From assembly GCA_045106765.1 (NCBI GenBank), contig JBGCFD010000015.1, positions 40,208-104,207 on the forward strand: a stretch of 64,000 bases of DNA. The letters are read 5' to 3'. Source of the stretch: CAJQQY01 sp045106765 (GTDB lineage Bacteria > Bacteroidota > Bacteroidia > Chitinophagales > Saprospiraceae). Shown one piece after another: positions 34,267 to 42,971 of the stretch (position 1 is its first letter; each line of letters opens with the position of its first letter). A model generated the notes under the pieces. That model searched no databases, was not told where the DNA came from, and worked only from the letters and a program-made list of their open reading frames with translations. A program made the position numbers and the translations under genes.

Positions 34267-34926
34267 TTATCCACGCTTTCTAGCTCGTGCACGACCTGAC
34301 ATATCCAAGAATGCTTGCGCTCCTGGTTTTTTCAACAAGGTGTACAAAATTTCTTTGGCTCTAAATAATTGAGCTTTAACTGTACCCAAAGGAATTTCCA
34401 ATTCTCTTGCAATCTCTTCGTAACTTAATTCTTCGAAGTATCGCAACTCTATCATCAAGCGATATTTGGGAGTTAATTTCCCCATCACTTTTCGCATCAA
34501 TGAAACCTTCTGTGTTCGAATATAAATTTCTTCTGGGTCTAGTGAATTTGATTTTAGGTTAGATGAAAAGTCATGTGCACCACCTTTTTCGATTGGATCA
34601 TCAATTGATAAAAGATGTAATCTTTTCTTTCTGATATGATCGATACAATTGTTGATAGCTATTTTGAACAACCAAGTACTGAATGCATAACGTGGTGCAT
34701 AACTTGGTAATTTCCTAAATGCTTTTCCAAATGCCTCCAAAGTTAAATCTTCTGCATCATCTCGATTATTAATCATTTTTAACATCATGTGAAAAATGGA
34801 GTTACGATAACGAGTCATTAAGAGAGTATAAGCTTTTTCTTCTCCATCTATTGCTCTCAAAACTAATTCGTAATCGGCTTGGGCTTTAGGGGATAAATTT
34901 GTTGTAGTGAGTGTTTTTACTTCCAT
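34267..34926 (-). CDS. ECF sigma-70 family RNA polymerase sigma factor
   Basis: The 219 residues contain region 2 (LMTRYRNSIFHMMLKMINNR, DDAEDLTLEAFGKAFRKLP, then FSTWLFKIAINNCIDHIRKKR) and region 4 (LTPKYRLMIELRYFEELSYEE with the helix-turn-helix IARELEIPLGTVKAQLFRA). It directs RNA polymerase to a set of promoters not identifiable from this window. No anti-sigma gene is adjacent. The start codon overlaps the end of the glycosyltransferase gene by 10 nt, so it is translated in the envelope-lipid operon. Confidence 0.93.
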   Translation of the reverse strand: MEVKTLTTTNLSPKAQADYELVLRAIDGEEKAYTLLMTRYRNSIFHMMLKMINNRDDAEDLTLEAFGKAFRKLPSYAPRYAFSTWLFKIAINNCIDHIRKKRLHLLSIDDPIEKGGAHDFSSNLKSNSLDPEEIYIRTQKVSLMRKVMGKLTPKYRLMIELRYFEELSYEEIARELEIPLGTVKAQLFRAKEILYTLLKKPGAQAFLDMSGRARARKRG

Positions 34927-36089
34927 TGTATTGTTTTTCTAAAAAATAAAATAGGTGTGAATATGATGTAGTACAAAATGTACATGAAGTCCAATATTGG
35001 AATCCATGGAAGTAGTCTTTTTTCTTGAAACCTTTTGAGAATTTTGCCGTAATAATATACGAGCACTATATAACGTATACCAAAAAGCATACCAAACATT
35101 ATATTAAATCCTAATACGTATAATGTAATTCCAGTCACATAAAATAAGAAGTGACTCGCTGATAAAAGTCCCAACAGAATTTGATGTTTTAATTGATAAC
35201 TAGTAGCTGTGGAAAGGTGCCTAGTTTTTTGACGATAGAAATCTCGCCAGGTCATTTTCGGATCTGAATAAACAAATGACTCTTTTTCTAACACTATATT
35301 TACATTTTCCCCATTTGCCACTTCATTGATAAATAAGTCATCGTCTCCAGAAGCAATATGCTTGTGTTTCTCGAATCCACTAGATTCTGTAAACAACTCT
35401 TTTTGGTATGCGAGATTGCGTCCAACGCCCATGTATGGGAGTTTTGCGAGCGCAAATGAAAAATATTGAGTCGCTGTATAAACTGTTTCGAAGCGAATAA
35501 AAAGATTCAATAAAGTGGGATAAATCGTATATGGCCCATAGCCTAAAACGATTTTTTTAGTATCAGTAATTCTGCTTTGCATGCAAAACAACCAGTCTGA
35601 ACTGCTTGGACAACAATCTGCATCCGTTAGCAACAAGGTTGCGTACTTTGATGATTCAATCCCAATTTTTAGTGGAAACTTTTTTCCAATCATACCAAGC
35701 GGTTTGGCATCGAGATTAATTACCCGCAAGTTAGAATATATATTTTTATATTTTAACAAAACATCATATGTTGTATCTTTTGAATTATCGTTAACTACTA
35801 CTACTTCGAAGGAACGGTAGTTTTGATTTAGAATACGGGGAAGGTTTTTCTCTAAATTTTTGGCCTCATTGCGAGCGCAAATAATAATGGAAACTGGTTT
35901 CTCTCTACTTTCAACTTGAGCGATCTTAATTGAAGATTTGAAGTTGGCTAATTTTGAAAAAAGAATACACCAGTAAATTAATTGTATTATAAATGAGCAA
36001 AGAAATAACCCAATGAGGAGAGTAGTGAAAAATGATGGAGGAGTAAAAAGCAATATAAAATCGAAATTTTGGGAGAAACTAAAATGCAT
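34917..36089 (-). CDS. Family 2 glycosyltransferase, membrane-bound
   Basis: The 390-residue protein has an N-terminal membrane helix (about 18-45), a GT-A catalytic domain (about 65-260: PVSIIICARNEAKNLEKNLP, the Asp of VVVNDNS, the metal-binding LLTDADCC, then GDDDLFINEVA and RQKTRHLSTA, in the position of the Q/RxxRW box) and two to three C-terminal membrane helices. It transfers a sugar from a nucleotide donor at the inner face of the membrane; the acceptor is unknown. Position between an acyltransferase gene and a sigma gene suggests an envelope glycolipid or polymer. Confidence 0.9.
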   Translation of the reverse strand: MHFSFSQNFDFILLFTPPSFFTTLLIGLFLCSFIIQLIYWCILFSKLANFKSSIKIAQVESREKPVSIIICARNEAKNLEKNLPRILNQNYRSFEVVVVNDNSKDTTYDVLLKYKNIYSNLRVINLDAKPLGMIGKKFPLKIGIESSKYATLLLTDADCCPSSSDWLFCMQSRITDTKKIVLGYGPYTIYPTLLNLFIRFETVYTATQYFSFALAKLPYMGVGRNLAYQKELFTESSGFEKHKHIASGDDDLFINEVANGENVNIVLEKESFVYSDPKMTWRDFYRQKTRHLSTATSYQLKHQILLGLLSASHFLFYVTGITLYVLGFNIMFGMLFGIRYIVLVYYYGKILKRFQEKRLLPWIPILDFMYILYYIIFTPILFFRKTIQWK

Positions 36090-36106
36090 TAGATGTCATT
36101 TTATTT

Positions 36107-37429
36107 TTATTTCAAAAAAGAATTAGTTTGTGTAACAATACTTTTACGAAGTTCTAAAATTGGTTCTAACTTTTCTGTAGAAAGGCGAAATAACCTCCAT
36201 CCGCTCAAAGTATTTTTTGCAAAATCTTTAAACCACCAAGCAAAAAGTCCTGTCAATACTATGCTAACAATATATACCCAAGTCATCCATCTTTCCGTGA
36301 AGAACTGTTTAAAAATCCAAACTTGTAACCCATAAAAAATTAGATAAGTAAAAATTCCTGATAATATTTTTACTGCGGAAGTATAAGCAGGATGTAATTT
36401 TAATTTTTTATTAATCAATGCAGGAGTGTAATTGGCTAAAAAATTATTCACAACACCATAAACAAAAGCAGGATAACCGAGAATCATAAATAACGTTCTC
36501 ATCCACCAATTCAATTTCGAATTTGATTTTCGTGTTTTTACAACAATACAATCACGGGTTTTATTTTTTTGCAAAAAAGAAAAATACTGTTCAATCTTTA
36601 AAACGAATTTTGAGGCTTCAACAGGATTTTCTTCTTGTTCATTTTGCCAATTGGTAATCATCTTTTTTGTTCGATCAAAAACTAGATCAAGTGAAAGCGG
36701 GTTTTCGGTTTGAGCAATTTCTTCCAACTTCTTCATCAAAGCATCTTCCTCATCATCACGTGTATGTATTGTTAGGACTTGTGCCCTTTCCTGCATCGCA
36801 GCAGTCAATTCTGTTACCGCCTGGAATTTATCTTTCCGATAAATCGCTTCAAAGTCAGCTACCTTAATTGGCTCACCAACATTTCTAAAAATGGGTGTTC
36901 TAAAATTTCTTTGATTTTGATAATTTAATCCAACAATCAATATTTCCAATCCTAATTTAAAATCATTTTTATCTTCCGTGCTCAAAGCTATTCGAGCAGA
37001 ACCAGTTTTGAATCTTCGAATTCTTCGTGGAATATCACTTCCTCCTTCGGCAGCTATGTATAAGCAACCTCCATTCGTTAGAAAATTTTCGGCAAATCGA
37101 AAAGCTTTATCATTATCCAATTTTACTCCATCCTTTCCGACATCTTGCCGACGCTCTACCTTTATACCAAATGTACTTCCCAAAAATGGGCCTAAAATTG
37201 GAATATCAAACATACCTGCATTCGCCAAAAAATGCACATACCGATTAACTGGAATTGCAGCCATAAAAGGATCATATAAAGTATTGGGATGATTAGTAAC
37301 TAGTATGGTTGGATGCTTTAAGCGAAGCCCTTTCTTATTTCGAGTCAAAAATTTTGAATAAAAAATTCGACTTGTCACCGCCGCCAATGACCACACAAAT
37401 GCATAACTCAAAAATTTATATGGATTCAA
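36107..37429 (-). CDS. PlsC-type acyltransferase
   Basis: The 440-residue membrane protein carries an acyltransferase domain in its first 240 residues: LVTNHPNTLYDPFMAA (the NHPN...D variant of the H-D catalytic box, with five instead of four residues between His and Asp), GIKVERR, and AAEGGSDIPRRIRRFKTGSA in the place of the FPEGTRS box. Two to three hydrophobic helices lie near 325-415. The family acylates lysophosphatidate or similar glycerol lipids. It is 22 bp from lpxK, in the same operon, which points to envelope lipid synthesis. Confidence 0.88.
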   Translation of the reverse strand: MNPYKFLSYAFVWSLAAVTSRIFYSKFLTRNKKGLRLKHPTILVTNHPNTLYDPFMAAIPVNRYVHFLANAGMFDIPILGPFLGSTFGIKVERRQDVGKDGVKLDNDKAFRFAENFLTNGGCLYIAAEGGSDIPRRIRRFKTGSARIALSTEDKNDFKLGLEILIVGLNYQNQRNFRTPIFRNVGEPIKVADFEAIYRKDKFQAVTELTAAMQERAQVLTIHTRDDEEDALMKKLEEIAQTENPLSLDLVFDRTKKMITNWQNEQEENPVEASKFVLKIEQYFSFLQKNKTRDCIVVKTRKSNSKLNWWMRTLFMILGYPAFVYGVVNNFLANYTPALINKKLKLHPAYTSAVKILSGIFTYLIFYGLQVWIFKQFFTERWMTWVYIVSIVLTGLFAWWFKDFAKNTLSGWRLFRLSTEKLEPILELRKSIVTQTNSFLK

Positions 37430-37451
37430 TCTATTTATTATTTTTTGGTTT

Positions 37452-38519
37452 TTACGATCGAAAATTTAATAAAAATTGTTTCACCTCTTCATCAAATTTT
37501 TCTCCTTCTTCGAAGTGAAATTCTACTTGAACTGGTAATGCAAAAATCGGTAATTTATTTTCTTGCAAAAATGGATGGTGTAATTGTAGACGCATCGCAT
37601 CTTTTTCAGTAGTCAATATCACTTTCTTTTTCGATTCCATTTTATCGAAAGTCGTTTTCAAAAATGACACATCAAATTTACTAAAATATCTATGGTCTTC
37701 ATATTCTAACGTTTTCACAGAGTTGACTTGCGACTCTAAATAATTCACCAAATAATCTGTACGAGCAATCGCACATATTAAAAGTACATCAACATCGGAT
37801 TCTAATTTAGCTCGATATTGATGATTTAAAATATAATAAGGTTGGTAATATTTATAATGTGAAAAGAAAATCTTTTGATGAGGAAATGGTTTTATTTTTT
37901 TGATAAAATATTCTTTTTCCCCTGCTGTAATATCAGGAGGACATTTCGAGACAATCAAAACATTTGCTCGTTGATAAGCAGATCGCCATTCTCTCAATCG
38001 CCCTGAAGGTAACAAGTAATCATCTGTAAATGGAAAATTATATTCCGTCAATAAAATATTCAATCCAGGTTTAATTGCTCGATGTTGGAAGGCATCATCT
38101 AGTAAAATAACTTGTGTATCAGGACTTTCTGATAAAATCTTAGGAACAGCAAATGTTCGATTTTCAGCAACTGCTACATGCACATCAGGAAATTTTCGCT
38201 TGAATTGCAATGGTTCATCTCCTACTGTTTCAGCAGTATTTTGGGTTTCTACTTTTAAATAACCTTTGGTTTTTCTTTTGTAACCTCGACTAAGTGTTGC
38301 TACATTTAAGTAAGGCCGAAGCAGTTGAATGAGGTATTCAATATGTGGTGTTTTACCTGCACCTCCAACGGAAAGATTTCCTACAGAAATGATTGGAAGA
38401 TCAAAAGCAATTCCTTTGAGTAGTCCTTTTTTATAAAAAAAATCTATCATACTTACACCCGCTCCGTAAAGTAGCGAAAGTGGCGATAGTAATATTTTTA
38501 TTAATTTATTTCGAAACAT
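37452..38519 (-). CDS. lpxK: Tetraacyldisaccharide 4'-kinase
   Basis: This 355-residue inner-membrane-associated kinase phosphorylates the 4' position of the lipid A disaccharide precursor. The Walker A motif ISVGNLSVGGAGKTPH (about 43-58), then ATLSRGYKRKTKGY and the DDAFQH motif (VILLDDAFQHR) are all present, along with the N-terminal hydrophobic helix. It shows the cell has lipid A and hence an outer membrane. It heads the leftward operon lpxK, acyltransferase, glycosyltransferase, sigma factor. A TACTTTTG -7 box lies upstream. Confidence 0.95.
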   Translation of the reverse strand: MFRNKLIKILLSPLSLLYGAGVSMIDFFYKKGLLKGIAFDLPIISVGNLSVGGAGKTPHIEYLIQLLRPYLNVATLSRGYKRKTKGYLKVETQNTAETVGDEPLQFKRKFPDVHVAVAENRTFAVPKILSESPDTQVILLDDAFQHRAIKPGLNILLTEYNFPFTDDYLLPSGRLREWRSAYQRANVLIVSKCPPDITAGEKEYFIKKIKPFPHQKIFFSHYKYYQPYYILNHQYRAKLESDVDVLLICAIARTDYLVNYLESQVNSVKTLEYEDHRYFSKFDVSFLKTTFDKMESKKKVILTTEKDAMRLQLHHPFLQENKLPIFALPVQVEFHFEEGEKFDEEVKQFLLNFRS

Positions 38520-38563
38520 TAATTTGAAATTATTGAATATTTTTTTTCAAAAAAGGAAAAGAA

Positions 38564-38597
38564 CAAAAGTAATTGAATTTCTTTTTTATTTTTACAA
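38564..38597 (-). promoter_or_regulatory. Possible lpxK promoter
   Basis: Read leftward: TTG at 38597-38595, then 23 nt, then TACTTTTG at 38571-38564, about 45 bp before the lpxK ATG at 38519. The spacer is slightly long for the consensus. The same -7 box with the same flank (AATTACTTTTG) precedes mvaD. Confidence 0.4.
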
Positions 38598-38643
38598 AAA
38601 ACCAAATTTACATTATCCTTTCTTTTCCTAAAAATTAAATATT

Positions 38644-39378
38644 ATGAAAGCACTAATTTTTGCAGCCGGTCTTGGTACTCGACTCCGACCTTTGACTGAT
38701 GATCGACCGAAAGCATTAGTTGAAATTAATGGAATGACTTTGTTAGAAATTGTAATTCGCCGTTTGAAAAAAGCGGGGGTGACTGATATGATTGTTAATG
38801 TACATCACCATGCACAAATGATTATTGATTTTTTGCAAAGTAAAAACAACTTTGACATCAATATTTCTATTTCAGATGAACGGGAAGAGTTGCTCGACAC
38901 AGGTGGTGGTTTGTTGAAAATGGCTGATTTCTTTTCGGATGGAAAACCTTTTTTCGTGCACAATGTAGATATTCTTTCTAATATTGATTTAAAAAAAATG
39001 TATAATAAACATATAAAGTCTAAAGCTGTTGCTACACTTTCAACTCGACACCGGGCGACTTCTCGCTATCTTTTATTTAATAAAAAAAATGAATTGTATG
39101 GTTGGATGAATATTAAAACGGGCAAGATGATTTTATGTAAAAAGAAAAAGGGAAAATTGAATTTGCGAGCGTTTAGTGGTATCCATGTAATTAGCCCTGA
39201 ATTATTTGATGCGATGCCTGAGGATAAAAATGCTTTTTCAATTATTGATGTTTATTTGGCGGCAGCAGCTTATCAGAAAATTGTGGGATATCCACATGAG
39301 GAGGATGTGTGGATGGATGTGGGGAAGATTGAGAATTTGGAGGAGGCGAAGGGGGTGTTAGATAAAATTGGATTGTGA
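38644..39378 (+). CDS. MurU-like sugar-phosphate nucleotidyltransferase
   Basis: The 244 residues form a nucleotidyltransferase domain: MKALIFAAGLGTRLRPLTDDRPKALVEING (signature loop with the PKAL Lys), HHHAQMI, LDTGGGLLKM and the metal Asp of VHNVDILSNID, ending near DVGKIENLEEA. The short length without a C-terminal left-handed helix is typical of the MurU/HddC/N-acetylmuramate-phosphate uridylyltransferase subgroup. It probably activates a sugar phosphate for cell-wall recycling or glycan synthesis. It is divergent from lpxK. Its last nine bases, stop codon included, form the start of the foldback at 39370-39518. Confidence 0.85.
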   Translation: MKALIFAAGLGTRLRPLTDDRPKALVEINGMTLLEIVIRRLKKAGVTDMIVNVHHHAQMIIDFLQSKNNFDINISISDEREELLDTGGGLLKMADFFSDGKPFFVHNVDILSNIDLKKMYNKHIKSKAVATLSTRHRATSRYLLFNKKNELYGWMNIKTGKMILCKKKKGKLNLRAFSGIHVISPELFDAMPEDKNAFSIIDVYLAAAAYQKIVGYPHEEDVWMDVGKIENLEEAKGVLDKIGL

Positions 39379-39518
39379 TTTTTTGCCACTGACTTGGACT
39401 GACTATTATGACTTTTTATGACATTTCCACAATTGGATTTTATCAAGGATAATATAATATGGGAGAGTCATAAAAAGTCATAATAGTCAGTCCAAGTCAG
39501 TGGCAAAAATCACAATCC
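39370..39518. repeat. 52-bp near-perfect foldback between convergent genes
   Basis: The left arm runs 39370-39422 and the right arm 39467-39518. They are inverted copies over 52 bases with a single extra T in the left arm (GGATTGTGATTTTTTGCCAC begins the left arm; its inverse ends the right). The loop is 44 nt. The left arm starts inside the last codons of the nucleotidyltransferase gene and the right arm reaches the stop codon of the GxxExxY gene. The structure therefore fills the whole gap and part of both genes. Confidence 0.9.
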
Positions 39519-39922
39519 TAAGAATCAAAATTCGCCTTCTTATCATTAGTAAAAACTCTCCGCTTAAATGTAAGCTCCTCTCCGAAGTTAATAACTAATC
39601 CTACCTCGATTTCAGTAGCTCTAAGATAATTGATAAGTTGAGCAATATGAATAGGACGCAAACCTTCACTAGCCTTCAGTTCAATAATCACCTTTCCATC
39701 AACAATTAAGTCTGATCGAAAATCTCCTATCTTTTCTCCTCTAAAAAATACAGGAATAGCCGATTGCACATCCACAATATGTCCATTCGCCCTAAGAACT
39801 TTTGCCAATGCTTTCTCATATACACTTTCCAAAAAACCGAATCCTAGTTCATCAAAAACATCATAAGCTGCTCTAATTATTATTTTTGTTAAATCCGAGT
39901 GAAGGTAATTTTCATTTATCAT
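39518..39922 (-). CDS. GxxExxY family protein
   Basis: Starting at the ATG at 39922 (MINENYLHSDLTKIIIRAAY) gives 134 residues. The name-giving motif is Gly29-Phe-Leu-Glu32-Ser-Val-Tyr35. A PD-(D/E)xK-like core follows (FRSDLIVDGKVIIELKASE, then AQLINYLRATEIEVGLVINFG), as in family PF13366/TIGR04256. The fold suggests a nuclease relationship, but activity is unproven. A TACTTTTG -7 box at 39963-39956 supports the chosen start. It is flanked by the longest foldback in the window. Confidence 0.88.
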   Translation of the reverse strand: MINENYLHSDLTKIIIRAAYDVFDELGFGFLESVYEKALAKVLRANGHIVDVQSAIPVFFRGEKIGDFRSDLIVDGKVIIELKASEGLRPIHIAQLINYLRATEIEVGLVINFGEELTFKRRVFTNDKKANFDS

Positions 39923-39968
39923 AAATATTTTAGCTTTTTTAAAAATTAAAATTGTCAAAAGTAAAAAA

Positions 39969-41240
39969 TCACCCCTTCAATATCCCACACCCAATTGAAC
40001 ATTCCAAGCATCTCACTTTTCCACAATACTCATTTTTCAATTGCAGCAATGCCTGCGTTTCATAAGCCGATTTCGGCAACATTCCCAACTCTTCCCATTT
40101 TGTAATTATACTGTTTTTTTCTGCCGGCACCTCTTCTAACAATTGAAATGCACGATCTTTTAAATCCTCTTCTGCCTTCCTTTTTCCATACAAAAAAAGA
40201 AATGGTGTAATCGTATTTATAATAAAAAGGTGAATTGCATTTTTACCCAAAGACTTGTTTCGCTTCACAGATATTTTATCAAAAACATAATGCATTTGCC
40301 AATAATTCGAAAGTTTTAATTCAAACATATTTTGTATTTCCCTTACATTTTTTACTACTAAAATTTTACTAAATAAATGAACCGATTGAAAAATCAATTG
40401 CGCAAATTGAGCAACCCGAATCGTTGGGAAATTGGCTGGACGCATTCTTAAAAATCGCCAATTTGTTTTTTGCATCGGTGTGAGTTGATATTTTTTTTGT
40501 AAAAATTGATATTCTTTTTTGAGGCGGTTGGGATAGTCATCCTCAAAGTCATCTTCGAGCAAACCAGACTGTCCGAAAAGCAATGCTTCAATTTGAAAAA
40601 GATCATTTTTATGTTTCGCTAGAATACTTAAAGGTAGGGTTCTTGCCAATCGTTCGAAAGGTTCAGCATTCACTTTTATGCCAAAGTTTCTCGCTAGAAT
40701 TTGATAAAAAGTCGCTTCCCAATTATTTGTATTTTCTTGAAGTAATTTTTCTATAACAATAGTTTTACATTCCAACCTTTCCACTAGTAAACGATCCAAC
40801 CAAAGTACTTTAGTCATATTGCCTACTTCGTAAAAATGATGCTGACAAGGAATCCAATATTCGTTGTGCAAAAATTTCTGATAAACTTTTGAAAGCTTGG
40901 AAGAGATCCGTTTTTTTAATTCAAGGCAAGGAATTCGAGAACCGTTTTTTCGACTTATTTTTTCATCTTCATCTAGTACGACATGTAAAATTACATTATC
41001 GTAAGCTGGGTCAGATTGATGTTGATGCATTGTCCAGTCAGAAGCATTGAGGTGCATTTCTACATTCCCAGCCCAAAGTGTTTTTCCAATTTCTATACGT
41101 GCATTGGTGAAATCTGGGCCAGAATGGTGATTGTGTTCACCAACCATATGAATTCGAATAGGTTGTCCTTCGGTGGTTTGAAGTTCAGTAGAATCGAACC
41201 TTTGCAGCCTCCAGACATAGTGGAGTAGGTCTTCTTTCAT
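39969..41240 (-). CDS. DUF2851 family protein
   Basis: The 423-residue soluble protein shows the DUF2851 opening MKEDLLHYVWRLQRFDSTEL, then GEHNHHSGPDFTNARI and WAGNVEMHLNASDW.....H..D..Y.NVILHVV, typical of this Bacteroidota family of unknown function. The C-terminus carries a Cys cluster (CGKVRCLECSIGCGIL, four Cys) that could bind a metal. A leftward promoter is predicted upstream (41286-41313). Confidence 0.9.
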   Translation of the reverse strand: MKEDLLHYVWRLQRFDSTELQTTEGQPIRIHMVGEHNHHSGPDFTNARIEIGKTLWAGNVEMHLNASDWTMHQHQSDPAYDNVILHVVLDEDEKISRKNGSRIPCLELKKRISSKLSKVYQKFLHNEYWIPCQHHFYEVGNMTKVLWLDRLLVERLECKTIVIEKLLQENTNNWEATFYQILARNFGIKVNAEPFERLARTLPLSILAKHKNDLFQIEALLFGQSGLLEDDFEDDYPNRLKKEYQFLQKKYQLTPMQKTNWRFLRMRPANFPTIRVAQFAQLIFQSVHLFSKILVVKNVREIQNMFELKLSNYWQMHYVFDKISVKRNKSLGKNAIHLFIINTITPFLFLYGKRKAEEDLKDRAFQLLEEVPAEKNSIITKWEELGMLPKSAYETQALLQLKNEYCGKVRCLECSIGCGILKG

Positions 41241-41285
41241 AGTATGTAAGTTGTTTGTTTTTAACTAAACTTACATATTTTTTTT

Positions 41286-41313
41286 CAAATGTAAATATAT
41301 TGTTATTTGTCAA
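41286..41313 (-). promoter_or_regulatory. Predicted promoter of the DUF2851 gene
   Basis: Read leftward: TTG (41313-41311), 17 nt, TACATTTG (41293-41286). The expected transcript start is about 40 bp before the ATG at 41240. Confidence 0.5.
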
Positions 41314-41390
41314 TTATCTTTGAAGATAGATATTGTTGTTTCTAAATTATTTGCTGAAAAACATATTGTTTTTTATAATTAATACAGCGG

Positions 41391-41525
41391 GTTTTAATAC
41401 ATAACACGTGATGGTCTGCTTTAGCTGACTTGGAAAATTCGAAACAATATTTTACTATCTATTTTTGAAAAATTCGCTGCACTCTTTTTTTAGGTCTGCT
41501 AAAGCAGACAGCTACGTGTTAGGTG
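41391..41525. repeat. Foldback copy of the GGTCTGCTAAAGCAGAC repeat family
   Basis: The left half holds TAACACGTGATGGTCTGCTT followed by TAGCTGAC. The right half holds GGTCTGCTAAAGCAGACAGC then TACGTGTTA. The halves are inverted copies that pair over nearly 40 bp. The right half, with its lead-in AAATTCGCTGCACTC, is repeated at 42913-42970. It lies just after the stop codon (41530) of the leftward serine hydrolase gene. Confidence 0.75.
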
Positions 41526-41529
41526 TTAT

Positions 41530-42831
41530 TCATAGTTTGAAGAATTTTTTTATGGCAAGTTGATTTGATTTTTCATCTAGAAACTGAATGATATATGTTC
41601 CTTTTAGAAGTTCTGAAGTATTGATTTGTGGTGAATTTACTTTTTCTATTTTAACTAACTTTCCTAAAGTATTGAAAATTTTAATCTGGCTTATTTCACT
41701 ATTTCCTTTTTTCTCAAAAAACAATTTATCCTGTGTTGGATTTGGGAAAATATTTATCTGCTCATTTAGAATATTTTCAGTTGAATTTATTTCATCACAA
41801 ATGATATTTTTCAAGATTCCCCATAATTCATTATCAAAAGAAGACAGCGCAAAAAGACTATTTCCAGAAGCCTCCCCCATTCGTACAATAGCAATTTTCT
41901 GACTCGGAATGATATATAATTTTTGATCATTTTTTCCCAAAGCAGCATACATTTCATCGGGAGCATTTGGAGTTAGATTTGTATTAAGCACGACTTGTGA
42001 TTGTGGCAACATATACGATCCTTTTCCATTAAGCCACCACAAATATCCGTAGGATTGGTTGAAATTTTGAGCGGTATTTATCATCTCCATTTGATAATTT
42101 TGGTCTGCCAAAACTGTCGTCCCATTCCAATCACCTTGATTCAAAATCAATGACCCAAATCGAGCCATACTTCGAGCTTTACTAAAAAAAACATAATCTA
42201 TCCATGCCCCTGTCAATCCAGTTTTAAGCATTATTTTTTGCACCGTATAATTTTGAAAAGTTTGTCCACTTGCATTCTCTACTACATTTTGTAACAGTCG
42301 ATAAGGTGCATTATAGTAACTCCATCGCTCGCCTGCATCAGTCAAATAATTTAGACAAGAAGGATCTAAACAATTCAAATCGCCAGCCCCATCATCCAAC
42401 CCTGTTGCCATTGAAAGTTGATGCCGAATAGTGATTAAATCTTCTTTGTCGGATGGCGCACTCGTCCAACCCGCTCCTAAATAATCTGAAGTTTTATCAT
42501 CTAAATTAAGCAATCCTTCCTCTTGCGCCACACCTACTAAGTAGCCTGTTAAAGTCTTGGCAGCTGATGCCCAATACCAAACACTATCTTGTCCAAAACC
42601 ATTATAGTATTCTTCAAAAGCAATTTTCCCATCTTTTAGAATGATAAATGCTTTTGTATTTTTTTCTACTAAAAATGTGGAAAGAGAATCTAAATCGTCG
42701 GTACAAAAACCTGCCTCGCTTGGAGAAATCGTTTCCCACTCATTTCCCAAAAGAGGTGGGAAATAATAGTCTTGAGCAGTTAGAATAAATGGGAATAAAA
42801 AAACTAGAAACGAGAGTTTAGATTTTTTCAT
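41530..42831 (-). CDS. T9SS-exported serine hydrolase (beta-lactamase/PBP fold)
   Basis: The 433-residue protein has a signal peptide (1-19), a serine beta-lactamase-like domain (about 30-340) with the nucleophile motif SAAK (in WYWASAAKTLTGYL), a YYN triad in WSYYNAPYRLL, and later GYLWWLNG. A T9SS type A sorting domain (about 362-433, IFPNPTQDKLFF to KKFFKL) ends it. The class C beta-lactamase fold also serves esterases and D-amino-acid peptidases, so the substrate is open. Export to the surface is expected. Its 3' end abuts a copy of the dispersed repeat. Confidence 0.9.
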   Translation of the reverse strand: MKKSKLSFLVFLFPFILTAQDYYFPPLLGNEWETISPSEAGFCTDDLDSLSTFLVEKNTKAFIILKDGKIAFEEYYNGFGQDSVWYWASAAKTLTGYLVGVAQEEGLLNLDDKTSDYLGAGWTSAPSDKEDLITIRHQLSMATGLDDGAGDLNCLDPSCLNYLTDAGERWSYYNAPYRLLQNVVENASGQTFQNYTVQKIMLKTGLTGAWIDYVFFSKARSMARFGSLILNQGDWNGTTVLADQNYQMEMINTAQNFNQSYGYLWWLNGKGSYMLPQSQVVLNTNLTPNAPDEMYAALGKNDQKLYIIPSQKIAIVRMGEASGNSLFALSSFDNELWGILKNIICDEINSTENILNEQINIFPNPTQDKLFFEKKGNSEISQIKIFNTLGKLVKIEKVNSPQINTSELLKGTYIIQFLDEKSNQLAIKKFFKL

Positions 42832-42912
42832 AAGTATAAAATTTAATTTTATACTTAGACGAAAATATGTTAGAAAGGTTTAAGATGGATTTAATTTTAG
42901 GATTTAATTATT

Positions 42913-42970
42913 TGAAAAAAATTCGCTGCACTCCTTTTTCTTGGTCTGCTAAAGCAAACTGCCACGTGTT
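42913..42970. repeat. Single copy of the GGTCTGCTAAAGCAGAC repeat family
   Basis: GAAAAAAATTCGCTGCACTC, a T-rich link, then GGTCTGCTAAAGCAAACTGC and CACGTGTT. Over about 60 bp it differs from the right half of the copy at 41391-41525 at only a handful of positions. It ends two bases before the folA stop codon (42972-42974). No inverted partner is seen on the other side. Confidence 0.7.
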
Positions 42971-42971
42971 T

